From: Congeria kusceri
Taxonomy: Eukaryota; Mollusca; Bivalvia; Myida; Dreissenidae
Assembly (NCBI GenBank): GCA_027627225.1
Contig: CM051027.1
Span: 90,580,151-90,644,150, forward strand
Direction: 5' to 3'
DNA length: 64,000 bases
Below the pieces are notes generated by a model. It had not been told where the DNA came from and made no database searches. It saw nothing but the letters and a program-made list of their open reading frames with translations. Positions within the stretch are counted from its first letter, which is position 1; every line of letters begins with the position of its first letter. Of the stretch, positions 25,201-31,200 are shown one piece after another. The position numbers and the translations under genes are program-made.

Positions 25201-28200
25201 CTGTATATTAATTGCATTATGGCATTAACAAAAGCATTAGTATATTTAGATTTTTATATTTACATTTTTGTTAATTGTTTATTGCAGTAAACTTGGATAA
25301 TTATTTTTTATTTCAACACACACTCTTAAAATATCTACAAGATGTTAACAAAATATATCCATAAATATATTGAAATTAATAACTAACATAATGAATTGGC
25401 TTGCACTGTTAAATGTACCATAATATATAAAAGCTGAACAAAATGTACACCAAACAGATACGTTGAATTTATAAAATGGACATGACAAAAACAACTTAAT
25501 TGTGTGGATATTAGAAGTAAGAAATCGAGGAAAAACCGCTGGTCAAAACTGTCCGAACTGTAAACATACCCGATAATCAGTCCTTTTGACATATTCCAGA
25601 CAGCCAATTTCACACATCCTTTATCAACAAAATAATCCTTTAATTAACTGTAGTGTCTGCTGATATAACGAGAGCTTGCTGGCAATCATCTTCAATCAGG
25701 CATTGAATGCTGACAAACAGCTCGTTGTGTTTTCACAAGTTTAATAAAACATGATACGAAATTGCCGAGTCGAAATACACATGCCAGACTGGCTATTGGA
25801 CAGAAACGGTTTGGGTCATAAATTATGTGCTCTGTACATAAACCAGTCGCCACGAGTCTCATTTTACGTTAAAGACCGACTTTGTGGTGTCCCCAAATCA
25901 TAACAACTCTTGGTACTAATATAGACGTGAATACGTTTAAACCAGTCGCCGCAAAGTGCCGTATTCACGTCTATATTAGTACCAAGAGTTGTTATGATTT
26001 GGACACCACAAAGTCGGTCTTTAACGTAAAATGAGACTCGTTGATGAAAACTTCATTTTAAAAATTGGGTACGGGGCAAAGTTGCGGGCGCCAAAAAAAA
26101 AAACAGAATTTTTTTTTTTCTATTTACGATTTTAAGGTGCAGCAAATCCGACGAACATCTGATCAATTTGTTGTGGCCTTATTAAATTCCATTTTTAGAG
26201 AAATGTTTTTCCAACCACTAACTGTGTGACTGTTCCTTAAAAAACATTTACACAAAACAATAAAATCACTGCCAAATTCTTTCAGGCAGTTCTGGAATAC
26301 TGGTAATGTACAGGATATTCAACTCAAGACAACACATTTTAACACATATTTTCTAAGAATATCGTATTAAAATCAACATGTACAAAGAAGCTCAGCAATA
26401 ATAATGAACATTCTGAAACAGAAATCGTAAAGCAAAACAATACACCCAGCACATACACAAATGTATCAAGGCTCCCTTTGGATGAACATTTTCTTTAGCC
26501 AAAAATTCACCGAATTTTGTTAAAAACATGCTAATTTTGCCAACTTTCTATGTTTTTATAAAGAAAATTGTGTAGCAGAATTTTCTTTAGCCAAATATTA
26601 AATTTGTATCCACTGGCCTACATGTATTTGGCTAATGGCAGAATGAGGCCTATGTTTAAATTAATATTCTCACTAACCTTTCTCTGGAGCCTTGCTAACA
26701 GCAACCTCTTCTTTCTTCTCACCATCTGACTTCCCTTGCTCTTCTCCTGATTTCTCATCTTGTGCGCCTTTTTTGATGGAGATGATTTTGCGCCCGGTGA
26801 CCTTGACTTCCTCCAGTCTGGGCTCCCTGCTCTCGCCCGTCCGGTAGCGACTCAGCACATCCTGGGGCCGTCCACGAGCCTTGCTAACAGCAACCTCTTC
26901 TTTCTTCTCACCATCTGACTTCCCTTGCTCTTCTCCTGATTTCTCATCTTGTGCGCCTTTTTTGATGGAGATGATTTTGCGCCCGGTGACCTTGACTTCC
27001 TCCAGTCTGGGCTCCCTGCTCTCGCCCGTCCGGTAGTGACTCAGCACATCCTGGGGCCGTCCACGACCTTGGTTCTTGTCTGCACTCCTGAGTAAGGAAA
27101 CAGCTCTCAATAAACGCATTAAAATTATTTTACATATACATTACAGAACATTTTCTGGTGAAGTAGAGAACAATTTAGAAAAACTGACCCCTATGATCTT
27201 CGAACATATAGAAAAAGGTCTTCCAATAAACTGATGTTCATAACATACGAAAATGAATGAAAACGAAGTACTTGAATTAATTTACGAATGAAATAATTCA
27301 GTAAGTAACTTACTATGATTACTGAACAAAGTAGAAAACATGTGATGTACAGTGGACATAAAGCAAGTTACATGGCACATCATTCAACAAGACATCACAA
27401 ACAGCCTTGGAGAAGTTGGGAGTTACAGTAAATGTTAATCTAGTTTTCTGAAGACCATTATGCCTTTTTTGTATAGTACAAAATCAGAGAAGAATGAGAC
27501 GAAGACTTGACAGCATACCTGGACCTTCTACGTTGAGGACTCCTAGATTGTCGAGGTGCAAATCTCCTCCTGTCTCTCCACTGGGGGCTCCTGCTTCTGT
27601 CCAGACTTCCAGAGCGCCATCTCATTCCGCCATCAAAACTCTCCAAACTGGTGGACCTGCGTCGTGAAGGGCTGGGGCTCAGTGAGCCCCTAGGGGACCT
27701 GCGCCCGGGGCTTTGCGAGTCAGCCCGGCGATAGGGGGGTGATCTACTGATAGGGCTTGAGGACCTGTTGTACGGCTGAGATGCAGTGGTAACTGGCATG
27801 TACGGTTTGGCATTCAGAAAGTAGTCCAATGGGTTATTCACCTGGAAAGAGTTTATTAAATAGAACATGACTATCACATTACACTTGACAGTCACAATAA
27901 CAATTCCATCGAACAATAAAAATAAGTCATTCATCCTCATTTACAATATTGCCAAACATTAATATTAAATACCAAACAACATAATTCTAATACAATTTAA
28001 TAAAATAACAGAACAAAAATAACACGGAAGCCTATCATCGCCTTGACACATTGGAAGTATCAAACAGTACGTACCACTGGTGGTGGTTGACTAGATGGGG
28101 GTGGCTGGGAGAAAGGAGGCATCCGTGGCATTGTGGAAGGGGCAACTGTCCTGTGGACTGCTTTAACAGGGGAGGCCTCCAAGTCTGACTCTGAATAAGC

Positions 28201-31200
28201 AATACCTGCATTAGGGCTTGTGGCACAGGTCCAGGTGTAAAAATGTTCAATTAAATTTGAATATACCAATGTGCTGCTATGTTATCATTTAATCCTTCTA
28301 TTCCATGATTTGACAATATACTATTTATTGAGTTATGGTAAGTTGTATTTTAAGTTTTAATTATGAACAAAATCAAATGCAGTAGAAAATGTACCAAAAG
28401 TAATACATACCACTTAACTTAGACGAATAAGCCTTAAATAACGGCTTTATTTTTACCTTCATTTGGGTTGATTATAATTGGGTCAATCTGCAGCATCTGT
28501 ACATCGCCCGACTGCTCCAGTATGTACCTGTGCTCTGGTGTACCGGGGAGACTCACAGGGGGCCTGCCGGGCTGGAACAACCTGAAGCCAGGACCCGGGG
28601 GAGGGTGGCGGTACATGTGTGGGGGAGGGGGACCACTGTGCCAGCTAGCACACAGGTGGGGAGGGGGGCCTCGGGGTGGCCAAATAGCTAGCAAGGAAGC
28701 TGATGCAACAGAAGCAACAGATGTTATATATAAGTTGTAACAATTGTCTTAACGAGTAAAGGTAAAAATGAATACATGACACATTTAGATTAGTATTTGT
28801 TTTGCTTGTGTTTTAAAATACTCGCAGAGTTCAAGGTTTTACAATGAACTGTATGAAAGCTAAACAAAAATGTATCACGATTTTAATGGATCTTCATTTT
28901 ACACAGCATAAGTAGAATTTACATCTGTATCATACACACTTGTTTGTTTGGCATCTTACCATGTGCCTGAGTGGCTGGTACTGCAATAATGGTTGGGCCA
29001 GGGATGCCAGCTGATGCACTGCTGGTGCCACGCGGCAAGGTGTGTCTGAACTGACATGTGGGGCGTGTGCAGCCCCCAGGCTGGCTCTCAAAGTAACAGA
29101 CAGGCTTCTGGAAATGAAAACCACACTGTTTAAAACATTAAATGAATGTTAGCTGTTGAAAGCAGCTTTAAGTACAAATGAGAAAAGTGGCCTGAAAAGA
29201 TAACAATTTTCATAGTAATTAGTACCATAACTAAAACAAGAGGGTCCTGAGGGCCCTAGGACGCTCACCTGAGACCTTGTAACCCAATTGGAATTTGCAT
29301 CCCCGAGGCGTGGCTTATTTTTTATCCCAGGGGCATAATTTAAACTGTCTTGAACAAACCTCTGGGCCTCGCCTTTTCAGGTAAAGATTTTAAAAGTTAT
29401 TTTACTATTTAAGTCTTTATAAACCATGTGACCCCTCGGGGTGCGGCCATATTTGACCCTAGGGGCATAATTTAACAATCTTTGGAGAGGACCACTATGC
29501 AATGTTGCGTATCAAATATAGGAAAGCTGTGGGCCTTGTTGTTTCAGAGAAGATTTTTGTAATTTAAGTCTATATAAACCGTGACCCCAGGGCGTGACCA
29601 GTTTTGACCCCAGGGGCATAATTTGAACAATATTTGTAGAGGACCAAGAGTTCTTGGTAACGCATAACTCGGCGCATTTGGACGAATACTTTTATAAAAA
29701 GGACGCCATAAATCTTGGTATTAGATTCTAGGATGCAACCCTTTTCTCTGGCGTACGCATATTATCCAAAGACAAATAACGCCTACTCGGCAATAAACAC
29801 ATTCCCCTTCTGCACCAGTGTGTCAATTATCGATAAAATCAAGACGCAGGCGGAGTCAGCTTAACTACAGCTAACCAGTCAGCCAATAAGAACGCGTATG
29901 CAAATGAATGTTGTCGATAGAAAGTTTATCACGCCCTCAATCTCCTTTGAAGTAGTAAAGGTGTAAGTGATTAGTAACTTACCCGTTACGGATGCGTTCT
30001 TTTATGTGCGTGTAATTAACACCCGCGTTTTTTAAAATTGCTACAAATTTAAAGAAGGCAATATAATTTTTTTAAGCGAAATAAACAGTTTACAAACTAT
30101 AAAAATTTAGATAAATCTGTGTAACTTGACAATTTTCGTACACTGATCGCGTCAAGCGTGCGTCTTCATGTGTTTAAAAAAACTACAACTACTAGTGTTT
30201 ATTAATAAAATAGCTATTAAAAATCACCACTCTACAGGATTATATGCAAACAGTTTGGCTGAGGCAACATTTGAATGAATGTTAGCGACAGTTTATAGTA
30301 CTTGTCAAAAGTGAAAGTAAATAAATGTCAGCGTCCTTTTCTTTTTGTTCCATTCTATAAAAAATGTTGAGTTGTTCCTATTTAATGAATAGAGTCCTAT
30401 TTAATTGTTTAATTGCGGGTAGTTAATAAAAAAAGTTTGTTTAAATAACATTTTTGACACAAAGTATTGCTGCTGTAGTTGTGTTTATAAGTGGGTGGTG
30501 TAGGGGTCTGTTTTGACGATTAGATACTGGGACGCTAACTTTTCATAAGAAGGAGTCCTGGACTCCATGTTTTGAAATCCTAGCGAGAACTCTGGGACCA
30601 CTATACGATGTTACATACCAAATCTGAAATCTCTAAGCCTTGCGGTTTCAAAGGAGAATTTTAGTCATTTTACTATTTAAGTCTATATAAACCATGTGAC
30701 CCCTGGGGTGTGGTTAGTTTTGACCCATGGGGCATAATTTGAACAATATTTGTAGAGGACCACTAAAGGATGTTACATACCAAATACGAAACCTCTAGGC
30801 CTTGCGGTTTCCAAGGAGAAGATTTTTAAGACATTTTGCTATATAAGTTTATATAAACAATGAGACCCACGGGGTGTGGCCAGTTTTTACACCAAGGACA
30901 AAGTCTGAACAATCTTTGTAGAGGACCACTATATGATGTCACATACCAAACAAGAAACCTCTGAGCCATGCGGTTTCTGACGAGATGTTTAAAGTCATTT
31001 TGCTATTTATGTCTATATAAATCATGTGAACCCCTGGGTGTGGCCAGTTTTGACCCCAGGGGTATAAAATGAACAATTTTTGTAGAGGCCAACTATAGGA
31101 TGTTACATACCAAATGTGAAACCTCTGGGCCTTGCGGTTTCAGAGAAGATTTTAAAAGACATTTTGCTATTTAACTTTATATAAACCATGTGACCCCTGG

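Noticed and set aside
28468..28740. 90-codon plus-strand Gly-rich ORF
   Set aside because: Antisense of the proline-rich exon 4 of ZC3H11A.
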